A DNA stretch of 8,327 nucleotides, taken from Oscillospiraceae bacterium. Lineage in GTDB: Bacteria; Bacillota_A; Clostridia; Oscillospirales; Oscillospiraceae. The notes beneath the pieces are model-generated. The model did not search any database, was not told the origin of the DNA, and was given only the letters and a program-made list of their open reading frames with translations. Shown in pieces: positions 1-6,488 of this stretch (its first letter is position 1; every line of letters starts with the position of its first letter). Location of the stretch: the NCBI GenBank assembly GCA_017470325.1, contig JAFUES010000055.1, positions 1 to 8,327 of the forward strand. Reading direction: 5' to 3'. The position numbers and the translations under genes were made by a program.

Positions 1-54
1 CTTTAACTTTTCTTCTTTGCTCCATCTTCTGCGTGCGACTCCTTTTTTACTCAT
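1..54 (-). CDS. Probable IS3-family transposase OrfA, N-terminal fragment cut by the window edge
   Basis: Only the first 18 codons are present, reading MSKKGVARRRWSKEEKLK and leaving the window in frame. The ATG at 54-52 has a strong upstream ribosome binding site (AAAGGAG on the minus strand, about 8 nt away), so this is a real gene start. A basic start followed by RRWSKEEKLK matches how helix-turn-helix OrfA proteins of IS3-type elements begin. That assignment is from recall of the family, not a full-length match. The AT-rich composition and the palindrome just upstream fit a mobile element in a G+C-richer chromosome. It could instead be another small HTH protein. Confidence 0.5.
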   Translation of the reverse strand, partial: MSKKGVARRRWSKEEKLK

Positions 55-78
55 TTCCTCACTCCTTTCCTGTTTCTT

Positions 79-84
79 ATTCTA
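79..84 (-). promoter_or_regulatory. Possible -10 box for the transposase gene
   Basis: TAGAAT on the minus strand lies 25 nt upstream of the transposase start codon, a normal distance for a short leader. No convincing -35 is seen 17 nt upstream, where the palindrome falls. IS3-type elements often form a strong promoter only when their ends are joined in a circle, which could explain a lone -10. Weak evidence. Confidence 0.25.
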
Positions 85-93
85 CAACAAAAA

Positions 94-128
94 ATGAAAG
101 TAGGCACTTTTTCAGTGTCTACTTTCAT
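94..128 (-). repeat. 15-bp inverted repeat upstream of the transposase; possible IS tip and/or terminator
   Basis: Positions 94-108 (ATGAAAGTAGGCACT) pair with 114-128 (AGTGTCTACTTTCAT) around a 5-nt loop, with 14 of 15 pairs Watson-Crick and one G/T. Read on the minus strand, the hairpin is followed at once by five or six T residues, so it can act as an intrinsic terminator against transcripts entering the transposase gene. The outer edge reads 5'-TGAAAGTAGACACTG on the minus strand. A TG tip is typical of IS3-family ends, so the left end of the element may be near 127. The other end lies outside the window, so neither the IS boundary nor a target duplication can be shown. Confidence 0.5.
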
Positions 129-180
129 CTTACCAGATGCAACCGCAAAGGCTTCCGGTGTCGTTTCATTTTTCAGCGAA

Positions 181-205
181 AAGGGATGTGCGCGGCACAT
201 CCCTT
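181..205 (-). terminator. Hairpin terminator after the glycoside-hydrolase-like gene
   Basis: Perfect 11-bp stem AAGGGATGTGC / GCACATCCCTT with a 3-nt loop, starting 5 nt past the TAA stop at 211. On the minus strand the stem runs into a short T-run (TTTTCGCTG). The tract is modest, but the position and the perfect stem support a terminator for the rpiB-hydrolase transcript. Confidence 0.7.
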
Positions 206-210
206 ATTTC

Positions 211-1404
211 TTATTCTTCCTCTTGTCCGTAGGTCTTCATATCCGTCTCGGTGTCGATCAGGACCCAGGAGCTGTTCTCATGGGGGATATAGTTGATGAC
301 CACAGGCACAAAGCGGTCCTGAGCATTGCCGATCTCCACATTGCCCTCCACATCGGCCAGGTTATAGGAATATACATAGCGATCCGTCCGATAATAGACC
401 CGGTCGTACATCTTCAAAAACAGCACGGCGTTCTGGCCGCTGTTAGTGTCGGTCCGCACCAGGGCCGGGGCGCTGTCCACATAGACGGAGAGAAACTGCT
501 CCCGTCCCCGATCCTGCAGCTCATTTGACACATAGACCGCAAAGCCGCAAACCGCGGTCACCGGGTTGGGGGTGGTGGACATTTCCCGGGAATACTGGAA
601 CACCACCGGGTCCTCGTCATCCTCCCGGATGGCCGTGGGGTGCATCAGATCCGCCAAGATTACCTCGTCAAAGCCCATGGCGAACAGCTCCCGCGTCAAC
701 TGGACCACATAGTTGCGCACATCCGCGTTATAGGGGTCCAGCCAGGTGCCGGTATCGTCCATATAGTTGGCGCCGTAATCGGTACGCAGGGCGAAGCTGC
801 TGCTTCGGGAGGCCAGCAGCTCGTCCACGCAACAGCTGATCTGCGCCGCGATATAGATCTCCCTGCCGCGGGACGCGGCCGCCTCCCGCAGCTCGTTGAT
901 CATGGGCGTCATGTCGTCTCCCAGATCAGAGGAGGAGCCGATGCCGTAATCCCGGGCCAGATCCGAATTGGACTTCCACATCAATTTGCCGGAGCGTGGC
1001 TTCATCTCCAGTACCAGTGCGTTGCCGTCGTTCAGACGGGTCTCGTACTTGAGCAGCATGTCCCGATTCAATTCATCGGGCCCCACGAAAATCGCCTTCA
1101 TGGAGCTTACGTTTTTCCCGGCCGTTGCGGTGATGCGGGAATAGTCCGGCTCATCGAAGACCAGTTCCGTGGATACCGGCTCAAAGACCTTGACCACATG
1201 GCCCTCGCTGTCTATCGTGGTCTCCTCCCGCTGCATGCCGGGCAGCACCACATCCACACCGTCCTTGCTGATGACGGCGTACTTCTGCATACTGTAAAAC
1301 AGGACCACAGTCACCGCAAGCAGGCCCAGCACGATCACAAAGGGTATGATGGCATAATTGCGTTTTTTCCGGCTGCCCTTATAAAACTCCTGATTTCTTG
1401 CCAA
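211..1404 (-). CDS. Membrane-anchored putative glycoside hydrolase (DUF4015/GHL-type TIM barrel)
   Basis: 397 aa. A basic N-terminus (KGSRKKR) is followed by one membrane helix at about residues 17-37, giving a type II anchor with an outward domain. The C-terminal two thirds resembles the putative glycoside hydrolase family PF13200: a strand near 129-145 (ALVLEMKPRSGKLMWKSNS) and the signature WLDPYNADVRNY (221-232) followed by GFDEVILADLMHP (244-256). The start is TTG at 1404, because a GGAGT ribosome binding site sits 6 nt upstream and the next Met is residue 39, past the helix. It follows rpiB by 43 nt on the same strand and probably shares its transcript. Family members are described as polysaccharide-degrading from fold only; no substrate can be named. 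Where relatives usually have FDY, this protein reads LAD, so the acidic residue is shifted by one and activity is uncertain. Confidence 0.72.
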   Translation of the reverse strand: MARNQEFYKGSRKKRNYAIIPFVIVLGLLAVTVVLFYSMQKYAVISKDGVDVVLPGMQREETTIDSEGHVVKVFEPVSTELVFDEPDYSRITATAGKNVSSMKAIFVGPDELNRDMLLKYETRLNDGNALVLEMKPRSGKLMWKSNSDLARDYGIGSSSDLGDDMTPMINELREAAASRGREIYIAAQISCCVDELLASRSSSFALRTDYGANYMDDTGTWLDPYNADVRNYVVQLTRELFAMGFDEVILADLMHPTAIREDDEDPVVFQYSREMSTTPNPVTAVCGFAVYVSNELQDRGREQFLSVYVDSAPALVRTDTNSGQNAVLFLKMYDRVYYRTDRYVYSYNLADVEGNVEIGNAQDRFVPVVINYIPHENSSWVLIDTETDMKTYGQEEE

Positions 1405-1410
1405 AGTCTT

Positions 1411-1415
1411 ACTCC
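1411..1415 (-). promoter_or_regulatory. Ribosome binding site that fixes a TTG start
   Basis: GGAGT on the minus strand lies 6 nt before TTG at 1404-1402. There is no ATG or GTG at a usable distance, and the next Met would remove the membrane anchor. This site decides the start of the hydrolase-like gene. Confidence 0.7.
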
Positions 1416-1447
1416 ATTCTGCCAGCCTCTATGGGCGGCAAGGTGAA

Positions 1448-1876
1448 TCAGCCCTCGATCTTGGAGATGCGGCGAATGTGCCGCTCATCGTTGGAGAAGG
1501 GCGTGTCCAGGAAGGTGTCCACGATTTTCAGCGCCAGGCCCTCGCCCACCACACGGGCGCCCAGGGCCAGGATGTTGGCGTCGTTATGCTGCCGGGTGGC
1601 CTCCGCGGAAAAGCAGTCCCCACACAGGGCGGCGCGAATGCCCGGCACCTTGTTGGCTGTGATGGAGATCCCGATCCCGGTACCGCAGATCACGATCCCC
1701 TGCTCGCACTCGCCCCCGGCTACCGCCAGAGCCACCGCGCGGCCGTAATCGGGATAGTCGCAGCTGTCCTCCGTGTAAGTGCCGTAGTCCTTATACGCGA
1801 TCCCCCGCTCCGTAAGATGCTTCATGATCGCCTGCTTCAGTGCAAATCCGCCATGATCCGAACCGATTGCCAGCAT
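1448..1876 (-). CDS. rpiB: Ribose-5-phosphate isomerase B (RpiB/LacAB family)
   Basis: 142 aa, the usual RpiB length of about 140-150. The family converts ribose 5-phosphate and ribulose 5-phosphate in the non-oxidative pentose phosphate pathway, in the cytoplasm. Visible signatures are GSDHGG at 5-10 (Asp7/His8, substrate binding), ICGTGIGISI at 63-72 with Cys64 in the place of the RpiB catalytic cysteine, and the HNDAN block at 97-101 carrying the ring-opening histidine. The ATG at 1876 is preferred over a GTG 15 nt upstream, because GGAGG (1889-1885) overlaps that GTG and sits 8 nt before the ATG. LacA/LacB and allose isomerases share the fold. With no lac or allose genes nearby and the full motif set present, RpiB is the better call. 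Confidence 0.93.
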   Translation of the reverse strand: MLAIGSDHGGFALKQAIMKHLTERGIAYKDYGTYTEDSCDYPDYGRAVALAVAGGECEQGIVICGTGIGISITANKVPGIRAALCGDCFSAEATRQHNDANILALGARVVGEGLALKIVDTFLDTPFSNDERHIRRISKIEG

Positions 1877-1902
1877 AGTATCGCCCTCCACATTTTTTTC
1901 TT

Positions 1903-1931
1903 ATTGTAGCACCATCCCGGCCAAGGCGCAA
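1903..1931 (-). promoter_or_regulatory. Sigma-A-type promoter for rpiB with extended -10
   Basis: On the minus strand TTGCGC (-35, 1931-1926) and TACAAT (-10, 1908-1903) are separated by 17 nt, with TG one base before the -10. Predicted transcription starts about 20 nt before the rpiB ATG, leaving room for the ribosome binding site. Confidence 0.65.
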
Positions 1932-1962
1932 GATTTAGCCTTCAGTTTTAACATTTCCGTCA

Positions 1963-1991
1963 TTGTGTTTACATAATATCTGTGATATACT
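1963..1991 (+). promoter_or_regulatory. Sigma-A-type promoter for the membrane protein / zinc-ribbon protein pair
   Basis: TTGTGT (1963-1968) and TATACT (1986-1991) are 17 nt apart, with a TG extended -10 at 1983-1984. The predicted start near 1998 gives a leader of about 33 nt containing AAAGGAG. It is back-to-back with the rpiB promoter, with about 30 bp between the two -35 boxes. Confidence 0.65.
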
Positions 1992-2030
1992 GAGCATATC
2001 GAAAACACCGGAAAAAAGGAGTTGATCTGT

Positions 2031-2255
2031 ATGTCCGGTACCGTCATCGTGGCTGTGATCATCGGCCTTGTGGTCAGCTTTTTTATGGCACGGGAGTTTT
2101 ACAAGGCGGCCGTAGCCAGAGGCTGGCCCCAGAAGAAATATTTTTGGATCTGCTTTTTGCTGCCGATCTTCGGCTATCTGTTGGTCATCGCGCTGCCAGA
2201 TCGGGGCGGCCCCGCTCTGGGCTCCTTTGTAAGCAACGATCTGCCGGAGCTATAA
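2031..2255 (+). CDS. Small two-helix membrane protein, function unknown
   Basis: 74 aa, not assigned to a named family. Two hydrophobic stretches are visible: about 3-19 (GTVIVAVIIGLVVSFFMA) and 37-55 (YFWICFLLPIFGYLLVIAL). Between them is a short basic/aromatic loop (REFYKAAVARGWPQKKY), so it is probably a membrane hairpin. The start is ATG 2031: AAAGGAG at 2015-2021 lies 9 nt upstream, whereas the in-frame TTG at 2022 abuts that site directly. It is the first gene after its promoter, and the next gene begins 12 nt after its stop with its own AGGAG. The two are therefore co-transcribed and may act together at the membrane. No catalytic motif is seen. Confidence 0.75.
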   Translation: MSGTVIVAVIIGLVVSFFMAREFYKAAVARGWPQKKYFWICFLLPIFGYLLVIALPDRGGPALGSFVSNDLPEL

Positions 2256-2267
2256 AGGAGACCTGTC

Positions 2268-4262
2268 ATGGCTGAACGCTATACCAGAATCTTTTCCCTG
2301 GACAGCCTGCGCTATACCCGAGGCGCTCCCCTGCTGATCACCGCCGGGGCCCTGCTGCAGGACGGCTACTCCGGTGACCTGCTCTGCCAGCTGAAGCTGC
2401 GAAGTCTCAGCGAACAGCCGGTCAAAGCGGCCACTGTGGTCATCAACATGCTGGATATCGCCGGTGATCCTCTGCCGCCGGAAAAATCCCATCAGTACCT
2501 GGATCTGAAGCTGCAGCGGGGAGAGGAATTCGGCCGGGACACGGCTATCATCCTTCCCCGCCGGGATGCGCGCGCCTTTGATGTGCGCTTGTCGGAAGTC
2601 ATCTTTGAAGACAACAGCCGGTGGCTGTGTCGGGACGATGCCCAATGGCTGCGCATCCCGCCGCAGCGCTCCCTGGAGAACGCCTACGGAGACGAACATC
2701 TGGCCGAGCAGTTTCGCATCCGCTACGGACCCGACTGCCGGGATATGCCCTATGCGGACGGGGGACTTTGGTTTTGTACCTGCGGAGCGATAAACACCGC
2801 AGGGTCCGGCAGCTGCTGGCACTGCCGCCGGGTAGGTGCGGCGCTGCTGAACGTCAATGAGGACTCCCTCCGTCAGGAGGCGGCGGGCCGCCTCAAACAG
2901 GAGGAAGTGCGCCTGGAGGAAGACAAGGCGGAGAACAAAAAGCAGCGGCGAAAGCTGCTGCTGGCAGCGGGCATCATCCTGCCGCTGCTGATCCTCGCCC
3001 TGGGTCTGCTGAAGACCATCCCGCCTTATTTGCAGCAAAAACAGGCCTATGAAAACGCCGCCACCCTCCTGGCCATGGGGCGCTATGAGCAGGCAGCCCA
3101 AGCGTTTTCCCAGTTGGGTGACTATCAGGACAGCGCCGAACAGGCGGAGAAAAACGTCCCCTACCAGCGGGCGCTGGTCCTTCTGGACCGGGCCGCGGTT
3201 GACGACGCCTCCGCACTGAGCATGATCGGGCATACCCGGGCGGATCTTTCGGAAGATGTGACCGCCGCTACGCTGCTGTATCAGGCCGCGCTGGAGGAAT
3301 TTCAGGCCCTTGACGGCTACAAGGACAGTGTCGCCTGTGCCGCCCGCTGTGAGGCCGGCTTGGAACAGGCGCAGCAGGCCCTCCTGCAGCGGGATTATGA
3401 AGCGGCAAAGCGGCTGTTGGAATTGAAGGAATACAGTCAGGCCCGCCAGGCTTTCCTGGCGCTGGGCGATTATTCCGACAGTGCGGAGATGGCCGTCGAG
3501 GCCGTCTACCGCAAGGCCTGTGCACTGTATCAATTCATCCTCAACTACGATGTACGGCACTTTTATGCGGATCTGAGTATCAGCTCGGATCGGGGCAGCA
3601 CCTTTATCCTGCCCAAGGAGGCCGCGCTGGCCCAGGGCAGTCAATGCGTGACGGATCTGCGGGACGCCTGCGGCGGTGACCTGTCGGATATCCAGCTGAC
3701 AGACGCGCCGGATTCAAGCGGAACATCGCTGGCGGAGAGCGTGATCGCCCTCTTCCAACAGCTGGAAGGATACGGGGACAGCCAGGCCTGTATCGACGGC
3801 ATCCTGGACGCCACCGATTACACCAAGGAATTCTATGTACTGTGCGAAACCGGCGATATCTTCGGCGCTTACGACTGGCTGACCGCCTACGACGGGGACT
3901 TTGCAGACCGGGAGCACTGGCTGTCGATGCTGGAGCTGTACAAGCCCTTCTGTGCCAGTTGGACGCTCCACGGCGGCGATGTGACGGTGATCCCTCTGAC
4001 TGTGGGACGCAGTCAGCCCTGCAGCGATTTCAGCACCCGCGTGCTCCTCAGCGACGGCCGGGCGACCCTGCGCATTTCCGCCAATGACGGGGAGGACTAT
4101 TTCCTGGATCTCTATGCCAATCAGGGAGAGACCCGCTTCGCCAGCTATCCAGATGAAAACACCACTTATCTGCTGGTCATTACCGACGCCGGGCATCTTT
4201 CCTATATGAAGTATGACAGTGAAGGAGCCCTGAAAACCAGCTGTGAATATCTGAGAGGCTGA
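2268..4262 (+). CDS. Zinc-ribbon, membrane-anchored protein with GDY-DS (TPR-like) repeats
   Basis: 664 aa, multidomain, no known enzymatic role. Residues 1-130 form a beta-rich N-terminal domain of a sort that, from memory, recurs in clostridial zinc-ribbon proteins. C170-x-C172-x10-C183-x2-C186 is a zinc ribbon. Residues 200-229 are charged and probably coiled coil, and 230-249 are one membrane helix. Helical repeats follow with the recurring GDYxDS/GYxDS element at 284-289 (GDYQDS), 350-354 (GYKDS), 400-405 (GDYSDS) and 501-505 (GYGDS), each preceded by an A/F-L-x-x-L helix. The last ~100 residues (from about 564) look all-beta. With the charged linker and zinc ribbon on one side and the repeats on the other, it probably spans the membrane once, with the repeats outside; the orientation is inferred. 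AGGAG lies 7 nt before the ATG. It could be a scaffold or an envelope-sensing protein. Confidence 0.8.
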   Translation: MAERYTRIFSLDSLRYTRGAPLLITAGALLQDGYSGDLLCQLKLRSLSEQPVKAATVVINMLDIAGDPLPPEKSHQYLDLKLQRGEEFGRDTAIILPRRDARAFDVRLSEVIFEDNSRWLCRDDAQWLRIPPQRSLENAYGDEHLAEQFRIRYGPDCRDMPYADGGLWFCTCGAINTAGSGSCWHCRRVGAALLNVNEDSLRQEAAGRLKQEEVRLEEDKAENKKQRRKLLLAAGIILPLLILALGLLKTIPPYLQQKQAYENAATLLAMGRYEQAAQAFSQLGDYQDSAEQAEKNVPYQRALVLLDRAAVDDASALSMIGHTRADLSEDVTAATLLYQAALEEFQALDGYKDSVACAARCEAGLEQAQQALLQRDYEAAKRLLELKEYSQARQAFLALGDYSDSAEMAVEAVYRKACALYQFILNYDVRHFYADLSISSDRGSTFILPKEAALAQGSQCVTDLRDACGGDLSDIQLTDAPDSSGTSLAESVIALFQQLEGYGDSQACIDGILDATDYTKEFYVLCETGDIFGAYDWLTAYDGDFADREHWLSMLELYKPFCASWTLHGGDVTVIPLTVGRSQPCSDFSTRVLLSDGRATLRISANDGEDYFLDLYANQGETRFASYPDENTTYLLVITDAGHLSYMKYDSEGALKTSCEYLRG

Positions 4263-4281
4263 CGATCTTTCAAATAGCAAC

Positions 4282-4317
4282 GACCCCCGGGACTGTATTG
4301 CAGCAGTCCCGGGGGTC
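4282..4317. terminator. Bidirectional terminator between convergent genes
   Basis: Perfect 14-bp stem GACCCCCGGGACTG / CAGTCCCGGGGGTC with an 8-nt loop, centred in the 70-bp gap between the zinc-ribbon gene and the CoA-transferase, which are tail-to-tail. It is very G+C rich. The flanking T-runs are weak on both sides (ATTATCT on plus, GTTGCTATTT on minus), so the stem does most of the work. Confidence 0.8.
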
Positions 4318-4332
4318 ATTATCTGGTTCCGC

Positions 4333-5640
4333 TCAGATCAGCATGCCGCGCTTCTTCGCCTCGAAGCGAAGCTCGTCCCGGAAATCCGGGTGGGCGATGG
4401 CGATCAGCTGCTTTGCCCGGCTGGAAAGGCTTTCGCCCCGCAGATGGGCAAGACCGTACTCGGTAACGATATAATCCACATCGTTCTTGCTGGTGGTGCA
4501 GATGGCGCCGGGCGTGAGGATGGACTTGATCTTGCTGATGGTGCCGCCCTTGGCCGTGGAGGGGAAGGCGATAAAGCTCTTGCCGCCTCTGGACTGGCAG
4601 GCCCCCCGGACGAAGTCGATCTGCCCGCCGGAGCCGGACAAGTGGCTGGGCCCCACGCTCTCCGCACAGGCCTGTCCCCAGAGATCCACCTCCAGGGCGG
4701 CGTTGATGGAGATCATGTTGTCATTCCGGCAGATGACGGCCGGGTCGTTCACATAGTCCACCGGCAGGATGGCAATTGCCGGGTTGTCGTCCACATAGTC
4801 ATAGATCCGCTGGGATCCGAAGGCAAAGGTGGTCACGCTCTGGCCCCGGTGGATCTGCTTTTTGCTGTTGTTCACTGCGCCGCACTCGATCAATTCCACC
4901 ATGGAGTCGGTAAACATCTCCGTGTGGATGCCCAGGTCATGCTTGGCCTTCAGAGCCATACCGGTGGCGTCGGGGATGGCGCCGATGCCCAGCTGGATGC
5001 AGGCCCCGTCCGGGATCTGCTCCGCAATCAGATTGCCGATGGTAACGCTGATCTCATCCAGCTTGGCCGCAGGAAGCACGGGCAGTTCATGGTTATATTC
5101 CAGAATGCCTTCCACCTGGCTGATGTGCAGCTGCGCGCCGCAGACAGCACGGGGTTGCCGGTCATTGACCTCCACAAAAATATGTTTGGCCTTCGCGATC
5201 ATGGCCGCGGAATAGGAACTGACGGTCCCCAGGCTGAAATACCCATGCTTGTCCATGGGCGAGACCTGGGCGCAGAACAGGTCATAGTCGTAGTTATTCA
5301 GGATGTGCGCCGGGGTATCCCGGTAATAGTTGGGGATGTAGTCGGCCCAGCCGCCGTTGATGGCCTTGCGGGCGCCGGCGCTGGAGAACCAAGACAGGCC
5401 TGTGATCTTGCCGTACAAGCCTTGGTCCGCGTAAAACTCCAACGGGTACACGTCCAGCAGGGTCTGGATCTTCACACCCTTGACCGCGTCCTGGCGGGCA
5501 CGCTCGGTCAGCGCCGTGAGCAGTGCCACGGGGTAGGCCGCCGCGGCGTCGGTGCCGATCACCCAACCGTTTCTAATCCGTTTGGCCAAGCCCTCCGCTG
5601 TACCCAACTTTGCTTGATACATCTTCTGATAATCTGTCAT
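4333..5640 (-). CDS. Acetyl-CoA hydrolase/transferase family CoA-transferase (butyryl-/4-hydroxybutyryl-CoA type)
   Basis: 435 aa, normal for this family I CoA-transferase branch (about 430-450). Such enzymes move CoA between acyl-CoA and a carboxylate such as acetate through a glutamyl-CoA intermediate, in the cytoplasm. Visible marks are IQLGIGAIPDA (215-225), HTEMFTDSMVEL with Glu241 at the expected catalytic position (clostridial 4-hydroxybutyrate CoA-transferase uses Glu238), SGSGGQIDFVRGA (335-347), and the C-terminal VTEYGLAHLRG (392-402) with IAHPDFR (415-421). The ATG at 5640 is chosen because it follows the yabR stop by 13 nt with a weak AAAGAGAG site between; earlier starts would run back into yabR. 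Butyryl-CoA:acetate or 4-hydroxybutyrate transfer is the likeliest role, but these are not separable by eye, so no symbol is given. It is the last gene of the yabP operon. Confidence 0.88.
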   Translation of the reverse strand: MTDYQKMYQAKLGTAEGLAKRIRNGWVIGTDAAAAYPVALLTALTERARQDAVKGVKIQTLLDVYPLEFYADQGLYGKITGLSWFSSAGARKAINGGWADYIPNYYRDTPAHILNNYDYDLFCAQVSPMDKHGYFSLGTVSSYSAAMIAKAKHIFVEVNDRQPRAVCGAQLHISQVEGILEYNHELPVLPAAKLDEISVTIGNLIAEQIPDGACIQLGIGAIPDATGMALKAKHDLGIHTEMFTDSMVELIECGAVNNSKKQIHRGQSVTTFAFGSQRIYDYVDDNPAIAILPVDYVNDPAVICRNDNMISINAALEVDLWGQACAESVGPSHLSGSGGQIDFVRGACQSRGGKSFIAFPSTAKGGTISKIKSILTPGAICTTSKNDVDYIVTEYGLAHLRGESLSSRAKQLIAIAHPDFRDELRFEAKKRGMLI

Positions 5641-5653
5641 GGCTTCTCTCTTT

Positions 5654-6103
5654 CTATCTTCTGCGATTTCGCTGTTTATGGTCCGCATACCTGCGGTTAT
5701 CCGCAATACGGCTGTCGGATTCCTGCATGAATTTCTTCAGCCTCGCCTCAAAATCCTGGTCCTTCCCGGGCTCCGCCAGAGGAGCCTGCGCAGGTGCCGC
5801 AGGCGTTTCGGAAACCGGCCGCGGCCTGTCTGCCGCTCTTTGAGCAGGCCGACTTTCCGCCGTTGCCTCCTCCGCGGCACGCTTGATGGAGAGGTTGATC
5901 TTCCCGTCGGGGCCGATGCTCAGCACTTTGACCCGCACCGTCTGCCCCATCTGAACGAAATCATGCACGTCGCTCACGTAGCTGTTGGCGATCTCGGAGA
6001 TATGTACCAGGCCGCTTTTCCGGTCCGGCAGGGCCACAAAAGCGCCAAACTTCGTGATCCCGGTCACTTTCCCATCCAAAATGCTTCCGACTTCCAAATC
6101 CAT
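5654..6103 (-). CDS. yabR: S1-domain RNA-binding protein, YabR/GSP13 family
   Basis: 149 aa. Residues 1-75 form one S1 (OB-fold) RNA-binding domain: VGSILDGKVTGITKFGAFV (5-23), GLVHISEIA (31-39), and VRVKVLSIGPDGKINLSIKR (57-75). Residues 78-112 are an Ala/Pro-rich disordered linker. The tail DFEARLKKFMQESDSRI followed by an Arg-rich end matches the C-terminal extension of YabR-type proteins. Its place directly after divIC is the Bacillus arrangement. The family is linked to ribosome or RNA binding; the exact job is not settled. The ATG at 6103 has AGAGG about 7 nt upstream. The gene starts 28 nt after the divIC stop. Confidence 0.85.
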   Translation of the reverse strand: MDLEVGSILDGKVTGITKFGAFVALPDRKSGLVHISEIANSYVSDVHDFVQMGQTVRVKVLSIGPDGKINLSIKRAAEEATAESRPAQRAADRPRPVSETPAAPAQAPLAEPGKDQDFEARLKKFMQESDSRIADNRRYADHKQRNRRR

Positions 6104-6131
6104 GGCTGTTCCTCTCTGTCTCTCGCGTTGT

Positions 6132-6410
6132 TCAATCCGTCCCGCCGTTGAAAAAATAAACGGTCTCGCCCGGCGCTACCATACCCAGCCTCTCCCAGGC
6201 GAGGCGCCGCATCTCCGCATCCTCACCGTAGGCGGCCATCTGCTCTTCCAGCGTTCTCCGCTCCTGCTGCAAAGCTTCCAATTCCGCCGTCAGTCTCCCG
6301 CGCAGGCACTGCATGGCATCCAGCTGCCTGTGTACCGTCATGAGGCTGGCCAGCGAATAGAGCAGCAGCGCCACTGCGACGATCCGGATGATGATGCTTC
6401 GGCTGTTCAT
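6132..6410 (-). CDS. divIC: Septum formation initiator, DivIC/FtsB family
   Basis: 92 aa, typical for a DivIC/FtsB cell-division protein. It has a short cytoplasmic end, one membrane helix (about 6-25), and a coiled coil (about 27-62, with Leu/Met heptads LxxMxxLxxxL) that would face outward and pair with FtsL. The end of the family domain is clear: RLAWERLGMVAPGETVYFF (69-87). Flanking yabQ and yabR support DivIC over a distant FtsB. The ribosome binding site is a G-run (GGGGGA) only 4-5 nt from the ATG. The 57-nt gap from yabQ is the largest inside the cluster and holds part of a possible separate promoter. Confidence 0.9.
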   Translation of the reverse strand: MNSRSIIIRIVAVALLLYSLASLMTVHRQLDAMQCLRGRLTAELEALQQERRTLEEQMAAYGEDAEMRRLAWERLGMVAPGETVYFFNGGTD

Positions 6411-6459
6411 AAGTCCCCCGTTTCCGGCAGGGCAGCAGAAAAGCCGGGACCTGCCAAAT

Positions 6460-6488
6460 AATATAAATCATTCTCTCATATTTTGGAA
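6460..6488 (-). promoter_or_regulatory. Candidate sigma-A promoter inside the end of yabQ, serving divIC
   Basis: On the minus strand TTCCAA (6488-6483) and TATATT (6465-6460) are 17 nt apart in a markedly AT-rich pocket (about 6450-6535). The -10 matches consensus at 5 of 6 positions; the -35 at only 3 of 6. It is biologically sensible because divIC is needed during growth while yabP and yabQ are sporulation genes; Bacillus divIC also has its own promoter. Confidence 0.4.

Noticed and set aside
129..180. Additional gene or RNA between the palindrome and the hydrolase terminator
   Set aside because: No open frame with a ribosome binding site, no promoter-like pair and no structure beyond the two described hairpins.
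640..1446. 268-codon open frame on the plus strand
   Set aside because: Antisense to the glycoside-hydrolase-like gene; no family resemblance and no ribosome binding site.
1877..1891. Upstream GTG start for rpiB
   Set aside because: The GTG overlaps the GGAGG site that serves the ATG at 1876. RpiB proteins normally begin directly with the strand leading into GSDHGG.
3070..3500. Recurring similar segments in the large gene as a DNA repeat or CRISPR-like array
   Set aside because: The similarity is at protein level (GDYxDS helical repeats) with divergent DNA and no constant spacing.
2250..3644. 464-codon open frame on the minus strand
   Set aside because: It lies wholly opposite the zinc-ribbon gene, which has a promoter, ribosome binding site and recognisable domains. 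The translation is Gln/Gly/Arg-rich without a family pattern, typical of antisense frames in G+C-rich DNA.
4390..5730. 446-codon open frame on the plus strand
   Set aside because: Antisense to the CoA-transferase with all its motifs. The translation is a Gly/Asp/Val/His-rich mixture with no domain and no ribosome binding site.
6411..6467. GGCAGG/CCTGCC inverted pair between yabQ and divIC as a terminator
   Set aside because: The arms are short and far apart with no T-run. It would also block divIC transcription from upstream.
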